DNA of 19,959 nucleotides from CAZFLN01 sp964519905 (GTDB lineage: Bacteria > Patescibacteriota > Microgenomatia > UBA1400 > UBA1396): contig CAZFLN010000015.1 in assembly GCA_964519905.1 (NCBI GenBank), positions 1-19,959 on the forward strand. The letters run 5' to 3'. Position 1 is the first letter of the stretch; every line of letters begins with the position of its first letter. A program made the translations under genes and the position numbers. A model generated the notes under the pieces. The model had not been told where the DNA came from. It made no database searches and worked only from the letters and a program-made list of their open reading frames with translations. Positions 7,578-14,942 of this stretch are shown one piece after another.

Positions 7578-8381
7578 ATGATGCAATTTTCTGACGCAGT
7601 GTTCCAACCTGGCTTTGCGGCGATTGACACTCATTGTCACTACAATCTCGAGCCACTCTGGCTAGACTGGCAGTCTCACTTGTTGAGTGCTAAGAAGCGC
7701 GGAGTCAATTTTTGGTGGGTACCAGGGACAAATTTCGAAACTTCGAAGAGGGCAATTTCCATCGCCTCAAAAGAAGCGAGTTGTACTCCCTTTGTAGGGG
7801 TGCATCCTACAGAGGTGGCAGCGAGTGATGTAGACAGTGAGTATAGTGTACGGTCAATTGCGAACTTGAAACAAGTGGCAGATTCTCTTGAGGTAGAGAT
7901 CGGCGGAATTGGTGAGATTGGATTAGACTACTTCCGTGTGGCCGAAGATGATCACACAACTCGTCAAGATCAGCGTGTTTGGTTTCGTTTGCAGTTGGAG
8001 TTAGCCCATACCTGGCAAGTTCCGGTGATACTGCATGTGCGCGATCGAGAGATGCCAGAAGAGCCAACTGCGGGGAATGCGTACTGGGATACCTATAGTA
8101 TTGTGCAGGAAATGGGTATGCCGGCTGATTTTACGCTCCACTGTGTCTCTGGTCCACAGAATTATGTTCGAAAGATGTTAGATTTAGGGGCGTATTGTGG
8201 ATTCGATGGAAACCTGACCTATCCCAATGCTCATGATATCCGTGCCCTGTGGAGACTCACTCCGGCGGATCGTCGCCTTCTTGAAACAGATGCTCCGTAT
8301 CTACCGCCGCAAGCACATCGTGGGCAAGTTTGCGAGCCTTGGATGATCTCAGAAACGGCTGAGTATGCAACGCAGCTCTAG
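7578..8381 (+). CDS. tatD: TatD-family metal-dependent hydrolase (putative DNase)
   Basis: TatD proteins are TIM-barrel metallo-hydrolases with 3'-5' exonuclease activity in the studied members. From the ATG at 7578 the product has 267 residues, the normal family length. Metal and catalytic motifs are present: AIDTHCHYN with His19 and His21, GEIGLDYFR, VILHVRDRE, TLHCVSGP and LLETDAPYLPP. The frame is open further upstream (to 7365), but that part lies inside metG and is not family-like, so the start is taken 8 nt after the metG stop. An ATG directly follows at 7581. No strong Shine-Dalgarno sequence is present; translation may be coupled to metG. Confidence 0.9.
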   Translation: MMQFSDAVFQPGFAAIDTHCHYNLEPLWLDWQSHLLSAKKRGVNFWWVPGTNFETSKRAISIASKEASCTPFVGVHPTEVAASDVDSEYSVRSIANLKQVADSLEVEIGGIGEIGLDYFRVAEDDHTTRQDQRVWFRLQLELAHTWQVPVILHVRDREMPEEPTAGNAYWDTYSIVQEMGMPADFTLHCVSGPQNYVRKMLDLGAYCGFDGNLTYPNAHDIRALWRLTPADRRLLETDAPYLPPQAHRGQVCEPWMISETAEYATQL

Positions 8382-8408
8382 TCAGGCGTGAGAGAGCATC
8401 GAACAGTG

Positions 8409-8414
8409 TATACT
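8409..8414 (+). promoter_or_regulatory. Leaderless -10 box of the glycosyltransferase gene
   Basis: TATACT ends exactly 6 nt before the ATG at 8421. It decides the start: the alternative GTG at 8388 would place this box inside the coding region. No convincing -35 is visible. Confidence 0.55.
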
Positions 8415-8420
8415 ACGCCC

Positions 8421-9920
8421 ATGTCATTTTTGCGTCATTGGGTGCGTCGTCACCCGGTCAAATCACAAAGATTTTTGGAAATTCTGCCAGGTTTTGTTTC
8501 TTGGTCGATGATATTGTTCCCGTTCTGGGGATCGATTTTTATGCCAGCCGTGGTTTCCTACTTCGTTTTGGCTTTCTCCGTGTATTGGCTGTATCGTTCG
8601 CTGACTATGGCGCTTCTCTCTCTCATGGCACACTATCGAATTAAGGCCTCTCAGCGAAATGACTGGCTGGCTGACGCTAAAGAGCACGATGATTTTGAAA
8701 AAGTGAACCACATCATAGTGATACCAACCTATAAAGAACCAATCACAACATTACAAAGAACTCTCACCGGTCTCACCAAGCAAAGTTTTCCACTCAAGAG
8801 AATTCATATTATTTTGGGCTTTGAGGAGCGTGAAGGTGCTGATGCCGAGAAAAAAGCCAAGCAACTGCAAGCCGAGTACGGAAAGTATTTTGGAAATCTC
8901 TGGTATACCCTCCATCCAGATATTGAAGGTGAAGTAAAAGGGAAATCTTCAAACGTTTCCTGGGCTGCAAAGATTGCCAAAAAACACTTGATAGATGAGC
9001 AAAAAAAAGACATATCCTTTGCCACAATTACTTCTGAAGACGCTGACGTTATCTTTGATCCCCAGTACTTTTCTGCTCTGACCTATGAGTTTTTGAATTC
9101 TCCGAAACGGTACAATCGTATCTGGCAGGGGTCGATTCAGTTTTATAACAATATTTGGTCGGTACCGATGCCGATTCGCGTTTTGTCGACCGTATTTTCC
9201 GTTACACAAATGTATATTTTGATGCGGAGAGATCGTTTAGTTAACTTTTCGTCATACTCTATCGCACTCCAGATGGTGGATGAGATTGGGTACTGGGATA
9301 CTGATGTTATTCCAGAGGACTATCGTATGTTCTTTAAAGCCTATTTTGCCAAGAAAGGTGATCTGGAAGTCGATCCTATTTTCCTCCCAATTCACGCTGA
9401 CGCGGCTGAGGCCAATGGATTTTGGAATAGTATGTTCAATCAATATGAACAGATTAAGCGTTGGGCTTGGGGAGTGTCTGACGATGCCTACATTATTCGA
9501 CAGTACATTGTGGCTGAAGGCATTCCATTCTGGGATAAAACACTTCGGATTATTAAAGTGGTTGAGGATCATTTCTTGTGGCCAGTGAACTGGTTTGCGG
9601 TCACGATTGCAGCCTTTTTACCCCCGCTCCTCAACGAAGATTTTGCCCGGACCGCTCTTGGCAAAACCTTGCCACAGGTTACCTCTGGTGTTTTAACTCT
9701 CTCCCTTTTGTCTTTGGTGGTGATTTGGTTTATTGATTTACAAGTTCGTCCTCCGTATCCCAACGGCAAACGAAGTTGGTTCCGACGAATTTTAGAACCT
9801 TTTGAGTTTTTATTACTCCCAGTGATCGGTTTTTTCTTCTCTGCTCTTCCGGGGATCGATGCGCATACTCGATTAATGCTTGGGAAGTATATTGAGTATC
9901 GTGTGACGGAAAAAGTCTGA
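8421..9920 (+). CDS. Membrane-bound processive family 2 glycosyltransferase
   Basis: The 499-residue integral membrane enzyme has two hydrophobic segments at about 21-40 and 42-65. A cytoplasmic GT-A domain follows, starting with HIIVIPTYKEP (residues 97-107). The catalytic signature of processive GT2 enzymes is complete: DAD at 207-209, acidic pair ED at 299-300 (VIPEDYRMFFK) and QIKRW at 344-348 (the QxxRW motif). At least three hydrophobic segments follow (about 386-402, 420-440 and 462-478). This arrangement is that of cellulose, hyaluronan and related synthases, which polymerise a nucleotide-sugar and may pass the chain through the membrane. The sugar and product cannot be read from the sequence. 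It lies 39 nt after tatD, has its own -10 box and converges on efp. Confidence 0.88.
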   Translation: MSFLRHWVRRHPVKSQRFLEILPGFVSWSMILFPFWGSIFMPAVVSYFVLAFSVYWLYRSLTMALLSLMAHYRIKASQRNDWLADAKEHDDFEKVNHIIVIPTYKEPITTLQRTLTGLTKQSFPLKRIHIILGFEEREGADAEKKAKQLQAEYGKYFGNLWYTLHPDIEGEVKGKSSNVSWAAKIAKKHLIDEQKKDISFATITSEDADVIFDPQYFSALTYEFLNSPKRYNRIWQGSIQFYNNIWSVPMPIRVLSTVFSVTQMYILMRRDRLVNFSSYSIALQMVDEIGYWDTDVIPEDYRMFFKAYFAKKGDLEVDPIFLPIHADAAEANGFWNSMFNQYEQIKRWAWGVSDDAYIIRQYIVAEGIPFWDKTLRIIKVVEDHFLWPVNWFAVTIAAFLPPLLNEDFARTALGKTLPQVTSGVLTLSLLSLVVIWFIDLQVRPPYPNGKRSWFRRILEPFEFLLLPVIGFFFSALPGIDAHTRLMLGKYIEYRVTEKV

Positions 9921-10026
9921 TACTCTCAAAAGTATTCTGTTTCAACAGTTTGATTCTGAAAAAGAACAAACACCGAACTCTTACGATCAAGAGTATATTC
10001 AAATGAACAACTGAGTATTAAGAATC

Positions 10027-10590
10027 TTACGCTCGACTGACGTACTCACCGGTAGCCGTGTCGACAACAATGCTGTCACCTTGTTTCACGAAGAGTGGTA
10101 CGAGCACCTCTGCGCCGGTTTCCAGTTTGGCTGGCTTTTTCGGGGCATTGGCACGATCACCAGCGGTAGCATCTTCGGATTGAGTGACTTTGAGGGTGAC
10201 CTTTTGTGGTGGGAAGACTCCGATTGGGGTGCCGTCGTGCAACTGGACGTAGCAGATCATTTCCTCTTTGAGGAATTTTCCGACATCTTCCATGAGCTCT
10301 GCGCTGACTTCGAGTTGGTCGAAAGTGCGTGGGTTCATAAAGACATAGCTGGTGCCATCGAAGTAAGAGTACTGCATTTCGACAGACTCTACGTTGGCGA
10401 GCTCAACTTTTTCGGTCGTTTTGTAGGTGTGCTCAATTACAGCGCCAGTTTTAACGTTTTTTACTTTCGCGCGGGTGAAAGCACTGCCTTTTCCTGGACT
10501 CACGAAGTCAGCTTTAACGACTGTGTGTGGTTGTCCGTTGTGGAGGACGAATTGTCCTTTTCGAATATTTCCGCCAGTAGTGTATTCCAT
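10027..10590 (-). CDS. efp: Translation elongation factor P
   Basis: EF-P relieves ribosome stalling at polyproline stretches. The 187-residue product has the three-domain layout: KOW-like domain I, an OB domain II beginning near VEMQYSYFDGTSYVFMNPRTFDQ, and the C-terminal OB domain with VTLKVTQSEDATAGDRANAPKKPAKLETGAEVLVPLFVKQGD. The domain I loop SPGKGSAF carries Lys34, the same position modified with beta-lysine in E. coli EF-P. The upstream neighbour on the same strand is the modifying ligase gene epmA. No Shine-Dalgarno sequence is present: the ATG follows the end of a 27-bp inverted-repeat arm by 6 nt. It converges with the glycosyltransferase gene over a 106-nt spacer without a convincing terminator. 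Confidence 0.95.
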   Translation of the reverse strand: MEYTTGGNIRKGQFVLHNGQPHTVVKADFVSPGKGSAFTRAKVKNVKTGAVIEHTYKTTEKVELANVESVEMQYSYFDGTSYVFMNPRTFDQLEVSAELMEDVGKFLKEEMICYVQLHDGTPIGVFPPQKVTLKVTQSEDATAGDRANAPKKPAKLETGAEVLVPLFVKQGDSIVVDTATGEYVSRA

Positions 10591-10596
10591 ATGATA

Positions 10597-10718
10597 TGAA
10601 GGTTTGACCCTTAGGCCTATAGTCTTATCTCGACTTCTTTTTTTGTATATTTCGTCCGTGAAAACTCTCGAACGCTTGATTGTACCATGGAACTATAGGC
10701 CTAAGGGTCAAACCTTCA
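10597..10718. repeat. Perfect 27-bp inverted repeat filling the epmA-efp spacer
   Basis: Arm 1 is 10597-10623 and arm 2 is 10692-10718; they are exact reverse complements, separated by 68 nt. Each arm contains the palindromic core TAGGCCTA or its neighbour TTAGGCCTAT. Arm 2 includes the TGA stop of epmA; arm 1 ends 6 nt before the efp ATG. A TACAAT box on the minus strand lies in the spacer (10679-10684). No target-site duplication is evident at the outer ends. A transcript reading through from epmA would form a 27-bp hairpin just upstream of efp. Confidence 0.9.
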
Positions 10719-11771
10719 GTCCCATAACTGTGTGGCCGGGAAGAACAAAACATCTTGAATCGTCTCAGCGTCCAAAAACACCATGCACAATCGGTCGACC
10801 CCAACAGCTATCCCAGCGCACTCTGGAATCCCCTGCTGCAAGGCAGCAATAAAATCTTGGTCAATATCAAAAAGTGTCCGGCCAATTCGTTCTTTTTCCG
10901 CTCGATCGGCCTGCAATCGAGTGTACTGTTCCTGCCAGTCGGTGAGTTCGCTAAACGCATTGCCCATTTCGAGACCAGCGAAGTAAAACTCAAAGCGCTC
11001 AGCGAATTGTGGATCATTTGGTTTCTTGCGTGACAATGCCGCGAGCTCAACTGGGTAGTCGTAGAGAATTGTGGGAACGCCATTCGTCCCCAACTTTGGT
11101 TCGATCTCATTCAAGAAAATCTGATTGAAGAGTTCTTCCCAGGTAGTATTTTCGTCGACCGTATACCCTTTTTGACGGGCAGCAATCGTGATTTTTTCAG
11201 CGGACAGGATAGTCTCTCGATCCAGACCAGCGTACGTTTGGAACGCGGCTTCTACAGAAATTCTCTCCCATGGTTTGGCGAGGTCGAATGTGTAGCCACG
11301 GAAAGAAAGAATCGTACTTTCAAAAACTGTATCACCAATAAAGCGGACCAAATTTTCACAGTCGTGCATAATCTGCGTGTAGTCACTGTTGGTGCGATAC
11401 CACTCTAAAATGGTGAATTCTGGGTTGTGGCGCTCACTCCACCCTTCTTGGTTGCGGAAACTCTTACAGACCTGAAATAAGTTGTTGTACTCGCTTCCTG
11501 TGTTGTTTGCAGCAGTGAGGAGCTTCTTCATTGAGAATTCTGGAGAGCTCGTGAGAAACGCGCGGTAGGCTTGGCGATGTTCGTCGAGCAGCGTGCTTTC
11601 GAAGACTTCCAGGTATGGCTCCATACTGGGTTGTGGGACCAACTGCGGGGTTTCAACTTCGAGAAAATCCTGACTCCAAAAAAAATCTCGGACGGCTTTT
11701 GTGATGCGCGCGCGCAAAGCCATGCGCGCGCGCATCCCTTCATCCAGAGAAAGTTGTTGCCAGTTTTTCAT
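10716..11771 (-). CDS. epmA: EF-P--(R)-beta-lysine ligase (EpmA/GenX/PoxA-type LysRS paralogue)
   Basis: This is a class II synthetase core related to lysyl-tRNA synthetase but without the N-terminal anticodon-binding domain; 351 residues compares with about 325 in E. coli EpmA. Motif 1 is near LEVETPQL. The segment FLTSSPEFSMKKLL and motif 2 (FQVCKSFRNQE, residues 99-109, followed by RHNPEFTILEWYR) match EpmA closely. Motif 3 is GIAVGVDRLCMVFL, with Ala where canonical LysRS has Gly; E. coli EpmA also has Ala there. EpmA attaches beta-lysine to Lys34 of EF-P. The partner that makes beta-lysine (EpmB, a radical SAM lysine 2,3-aminomutase) is not in this window. The gene starts 16 nt after the sodA stop, has no Shine-Dalgarno sequence, and its stop lies within the inverted repeat before efp. 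Confidence 0.92.
   Translation of the reverse strand: MKNWQQLSLDEGMRARMALRARITKAVRDFFWSQDFLEVETPQLVPQPSMEPYLEVFESTLLDEHRQAYRAFLTSSPEFSMKKLLTAANNTGSEYNNLFQVCKSFRNQEGWSERHNPEFTILEWYRTNSDYTQIMHDCENLVRFIGDTVFESTILSFRGYTFDLAKPWERISVEAAFQTYAGLDRETILSAEKITIAARQKGYTVDENTTWEELFNQIFLNEIEPKLGTNGVPTILYDYPVELAALSRKKPNDPQFAERFEFYFAGLEMGNAFSELTDWQEQYTRLQADRAEKERIGRTLFDIDQDFIAALQQGIPECAGIAVGVDRLCMVFLDAETIQDVLFFPATQLWD
11703..11736. repeat. GC-alternating 14-bp hairpin inside the start of epmA
   Basis: GATGCGCGCGCGCA (11703-11716) and TGCGCGCGCGCATC (11723-11736) are perfect reverse complements around a 6-nt loop. On the coding strand they span codons 12-23, encoding the symmetrical peptide MRARMALRAR. The stem is nearly pure CG dinucleotide. 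Confidence 0.8.
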
Positions 11772-11787
11772 ATTTTTTTGGTAAAGT

Positions 11788-12384
11788 TTATTTCAGGCGA
11801 GCAGCCACCGCGTTCCAGTCAACCACGTTCCAAAAAGCGGAAATGTAGTCAGGTCGGCGGTTTTGATACGTAAGGTAATAGGCGTGCTCCCAGACATCGA
11901 GTCCTAACAAGAGGGTTACAGATCCATCATCCATAATGGGCGTGTCTTGGTTTGGAGTACTGAGAATAGTTAAAGAACCATCTGCTTTTTGCACTAACCA
12001 AGCCCAGCCACTGCCGAATCGAGCCACTGCAACGTCAGCAAACTGTGTTTTGAAATTCTCAAAAGATTCAAAGTTCTCAGAAATTTTTTCTGCGAGCGTG
12101 CCAGTTGGCTCTCCCCCACCCTGTGCGCTCAGAGACACCCAAAAGAAACTGTGGTTAAAGTGACCGCCACCATTGTTGCGAACGGCTGTGCGGACGTTTT
12201 CTGGGACACTTTCCAGGTTGCGAATCACGGTTTCGACGTCACGAGTTTCCTCTGGAAGCGCTGCGTTGAGTTTGTCGACGTATGCTTGGTGATGTTTATC
12301 GTGGTGAATTTCCATAGTCTTGGCGTCGATATGTGGCTCGAGCGCGTCAAATGAATATGGCAAAGTAGGAACGGTGTATGGCAT
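11788..12384 (-). CDS. sodA: Superoxide dismutase, Mn-type
   Basis: The enzyme dismutates superoxide to oxygen and hydrogen peroxide. The 198-residue product has normal Fe/Mn-SOD length and no signal peptide. Metal ligands are His27 (MEIHHDKHH), His78 (GGGHFNHSFFW), Asp163 and His167 (DVWEHAYY). Gly-Gly-His before the second ligand, and Gln146 in PNQDTPIM, point to the manganese type rather than iron; this is based on family rules, not on an assay. The ATG at 12384 has a GAAGGG Shine-Dalgarno-like sequence about 7 nt upstream. The gene is followed by epmA after 16 nt, so sodA-epmA-efp may form one transcription unit. It is divergent from the gene at 12498. Confidence 0.95.
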   Translation of the reverse strand: MPYTVPTLPYSFDALEPHIDAKTMEIHHDKHHQAYVDKLNAALPEETRDVETVIRNLESVPENVRTAVRNNGGGHFNHSFFWVSLSAQGGGEPTGTLAEKISENFESFENFKTQFADVAVARFGSGWAWLVQKADGSLTILSTPNQDTPIMDDGSVTLLLGLDVWEHAYYLTYQNRRPDYISAFWNVVDWNAVAARLK

Positions 12385-12404
12385 AAAGATCCCTTCAATA
12401 TTTG

Positions 12405-12435
12405 TGATACCAAGACAATGATACCAGAGATTTTA
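12405..12435 (-). promoter_or_regulatory. sodA upstream region: -10-like box and direct repeats
   Basis: On the minus strand TAAAAT (12430-12435) is a possible -10. Downstream of it TGGTATCA occurs twice (12419-12426 and 12405-12412), repeated with a 14-nt period. No clear -35 is present. The repeats could bind a regulator or be coincidental. Confidence 0.3.
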
Positions 12436-12449
12436 GCCGTTTTCCGGGC

Positions 12450-12455
12450 TATAAT
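12450..12455 (+). promoter_or_regulatory. -10 box of the nucleotidyltransferase-like gene
   Basis: A consensus TATAAT lies 42 nt before the ATG at 12498, giving a leader of about 35 nt. There is no recognisable -35 and no Shine-Dalgarno sequence in the leader. Confidence 0.5.
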
Positions 12456-12497
12456 ATTCAGATAAAAGCAAATAGTAAACAAACAGAATTTTCATTT

Positions 12498-13421
12498 ATG
12501 AAAGAATCTCCAGAGTTGGATCTTTTTCGACGTTTGCTTACAAGAAAAGAGATCGCCAAGCATATCCAGGAGGGATCTCAAACTCCTGAAGAAATTCGTC
12601 GAGCTGTGCGTTTTTGGCAAACAGAAAAAATGGAACCAGTACTGCAAGAAATTCAAAAAAATGAATTTTTGCCAGATCCTCGAGTAGCACGACTCATGCA
12701 AGAACTTCAGATGCGGCTAGAGAAAAATTTTCCGCATGTACAAGGCTTATCTCTTGTTTTATATGGAAGCGCCTTGCACCCGTCAAATAGAGTGAGACAG
12801 CTCATGCGAGGTCAGTATGTCCCAGGTGACATCGATTGGGGTATAACCTATGATTTTCCATTCAATAAAAGCGATTACCAGGTTGTTCCAGATGAAATTA
12901 CTGATGCTGCTGAACGGATGCTGAAAAAAATTCGAAATCATCCGGACATTAATTTGCCTGAGGTAGAAATGTGTGAGGACATGAGTGCCCGGTATAACTT
13001 TGCTCCGAATTTTTATACAGAAGAAGATGCTTGGTCGTTTTTGATTCATTGCATTGAAGAGCACAACAATATGCTTGCCATTGCAGATCTTGTTGTTTTG
13101 TACTTTGATCCGTCGGTAAAACCAGAAGTGAATGAGCGGAATAAACGGCTGTTTTTTACTGCACTTTCAAAATTATCTCTGGAGAAACCTGAAGCCTATG
13201 AAAAAGCCATATTTTGGTTGAGTGACGCATGGAAGCAAGCTCGAAGATCAAAAGAAAAGGATTTTCAAAATAATTTTACGACTGTTTACCAGCTACGTGG
13301 TTCCTCTAGAGATGTCGAGATCGTACAAAGACTCATACACTTGCAGGAAAGATCTTCACTGTTCACTGATCGTTTTCAGAAATTATTGCAATCGACTGAC
13401 CTGAGACGAAAAAAATCCTAA
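12498..13421 (+). CDS. Putative nucleotidyltransferase-fold protein of unknown function
   Basis: The 307-residue soluble protein has no family I can name. Residues 1-80 are helical and charged. Then LSLVLYGSALHPSN (Gly90-Ser91) is followed 20 residues later by GDIDWGITYDF (Asp111, Asp113). A GS motif plus hDhD is the hallmark of the polymerase-beta nucleotidyltransferase fold. A third acidic strand could be LPEVEMCEDM (Glu155/Glu157). The spacing between GS and DxD is longer than usual. The C-terminal half is helical (LEKPEAYEKAIFWLSDAWKQARRSKEKDF). The protein may be a tRNA-, small-molecule- or protein-modifying NTase; this is inference. Its stop codon overlaps the stop of the convergent Nramp-like gene by 3 nt. 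Confidence 0.65.
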   Translation: MKESPELDLFRRLLTRKEIAKHIQEGSQTPEEIRRAVRFWQTEKMEPVLQEIQKNEFLPDPRVARLMQELQMRLEKNFPHVQGLSLVLYGSALHPSNRVRQLMRGQYVPGDIDWGITYDFPFNKSDYQVVPDEITDAAERMLKKIRNHPDINLPEVEMCEDMSARYNFAPNFYTEEDAWSFLIHCIEEHNNMLAIADLVVLYFDPSVKPEVNERNKRLFFTALSKLSLEKPEAYEKAIFWLSDAWKQARRSKEKDFQNNFTTVYQLRGSSRDVEIVQRLIHLQERSSLFTDRFQKLLQSTDLRRKKS

Positions 13422-14884
13422 AGCACCATATCTCGTAACAACAAGACAAAAAAGATCACGAAAAAGCCAAACCCAGCCAGTACTCCAAGTTTTCGGAACC
13501 AGCTGGGGCGAGCAATTTCTGGGAGATATCGTGTGTTGAGTCTCAGGAGCAGTGGGAACGCAACCATCATAGCCGCACCGTTGAGGACGGCTCCAAGTGT
13601 GAGCAAGAATCGTGGTTCGCTCCACCCTGCTAGTAAGACCAGAATTCCCAGTCCAATTTGTGCCCACAGAACGATGTAGAACAGTAACGAAAGATTCCAG
13701 CGTTCGCCTTCTCGGCGGCGCACGAGGAGTACGAAGTTTTCGGATATGATGCGCGCCGCCGCCTCCAGCACGCCAATTTGGGTGCTAAAGAGCATCAAAC
13801 AGGCCGAGAGTAAGAAGAACGTACTCATTACTGGCCAGGTGCGCTGGCCGATCACCGTGGCTTGTTGGAACAGAAAGCCAATGCCTTCTGGATTCGAGTC
13901 ACCGTACACTAATGTGGTGGCCAGGGTGGCGAGGAGAACGATTGTTGCCAGTCCAAGTCCCCAGAAAACAATAATGTGCTCCATGTTCACCAGCCTCCAC
14001 CACGCGTTCCAGCGCTCTCGGTTCACGGCTGTGAGTGGGAAATCTTCGCCGTCGAGCTGGAGCTTTTGTTCTCGGTTGGCAAAAAGACTGGCAATTTTGT
14101 CTCGGAAAGCGCCCATTCCAAAACCTTTATCCTTGATGTAGTACGACTGAGCCAAGTTCAGGTTCCCGCCGGCGCCAGAATATGCAAACGCTCCCATGAA
14201 CGAAAAGAGGGCAATCCCTGGGGGGAAGAGCCACCAGCCGTCACCTTGGCCGAGGAGCCCCCATCCGGCGGCTACCCAGTCATTTTGGGCGGTGAGCCAA
14301 AATGCGAGTGCAAACATAATGGCACACGTCCCAAGAATAATAGTTCGCTGGAGCTTTTCCATGGTTTGGTACAGTGTTTTCCCAGAACTGAGGAGAATGC
14401 CAGTAAAGATCAGTAATCCAATCGTAATTGGTCTATCCCATGTATTGGTGATCCCAAATGCAGTTGTCAGAACCGAAGCAGAGGCAGAAGAAAATCCTGG
14501 AATCGACCAGGGAACAAAGGTAGAAAAAATAAACCAGATTGGCCAGAAGAATCCAAGTTTTCGGAAGCCGACGAATACGCTTTCTCCACGAGCGAGTGTA
14601 TAGCGCATGGCTTCGGTATTGAGGAAAAATTGCAATGTGATGCCAAGTAAGCCACCCCAAAGCAGGCCGAGTCCGTAGGTGGCGGTGAGGTATGGCCAGA
14701 GGATCAACTCACCACTGCCGAGCGCGATGCCGAGCAAAACAAAAGAAGGTCCGAGGGTTTTCCACAGACTTGGAGGTGTAGGAAGTGTTTTTCCAGAAGT
14801 GGAAATTTTTTTTGCGACGGTTTGATTCGATGTCATCTTCGCTTGTGTTTTAGCACGCGAAGCGGTTCGGGAGCTGGCAGGCAT
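13418..14884 (-). CDS. Nramp-superfamily-related membrane transporter lacking the DPGN motif
   Basis: The product has 488 residues with about eleven hydrophobic segments and a polar, basic N-terminal tail of roughly 40 residues. The first segment, LGPSFVLLGIALGSGELILWPYLT, has the topology and flanking GP of Nramp TM1, but carries GSGE (residues 56-59) in place of the metal-binding DPGN. The later segment that should hold the Met-Pro-His motif reads SFMGAFAYSGAGGNLNLAQ (about 228-246). Canonical Nramp proteins import Mn2+/Fe2+ with protons; loss of both motifs suggests a different substrate. The ATG at 14884 is set by a promoter ending 6 nt upstream. The gene lies 58 nt downstream of the FMN reductase gene on the same strand, and both have the same operator-like element. 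Confidence 0.75.
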   Translation of the reverse strand: MPASSRTASRAKTQAKMTSNQTVAKKISTSGKTLPTPPSLWKTLGPSFVLLGIALGSGELILWPYLTATYGLGLLWGGLLGITLQFFLNTEAMRYTLARGESVFVGFRKLGFFWPIWFIFSTFVPWSIPGFSSASASVLTTAFGITNTWDRPITIGLLIFTGILLSSGKTLYQTMEKLQRTIILGTCAIMFALAFWLTAQNDWVAAGWGLLGQGDGWWLFPPGIALFSFMGAFAYSGAGGNLNLAQSYYIKDKGFGMGAFRDKIASLFANREQKLQLDGEDFPLTAVNRERWNAWWRLVNMEHIIVFWGLGLATIVLLATLATTLVYGDSNPEGIGFLFQQATVIGQRTWPVMSTFFLLSACLMLFSTQIGVLEAAARIISENFVLLVRRREGERWNLSLLFYIVLWAQIGLGILVLLAGWSEPRFLLTLGAVLNGAAMMVAFPLLLRLNTRYLPEIARPSWFRKLGVLAGFGFFVIFFVLLLRDMVL

Positions 14885-14890
14885 GCTTTG

Positions 14891-14919
14891 AGTGTAAAGG
14901 GTTTTCCCTCATTTGCCAA
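14891..14919 (-). promoter_or_regulatory. Leaderless promoter and AGGGN4CCCT element of the Nramp-like gene
   Basis: On the minus strand TTGGCA (14914-14919), a 17-nt spacer and TACACT (14891-14896) are followed by 6 nt and the ATG. This is the best-formed leaderless promoter of the window. AGGGAAAACCCT (14898-14909), an inverted repeat, sits in the spacer 1 nt upstream of the -10. Confidence 0.65.
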
Positions 14920-14942
14920 AAGCAAAATTGCTGGTCAGGGAG

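Noticed and set aside
9977..9994. Possible terminator ACTCTT-N6-AAGAGT between the glycosyltransferase gene and efp
   Set aside because: The stem has only 6 bp, is AT-rich and has no adjacent T-tract in either direction; too weak to call.
10597..10718. Inverted repeat as an insertion sequence
   Set aside because: The 122-bp unit has no room for a transposase and no target-site duplication is seen; a miniature element remains possible but unproven.
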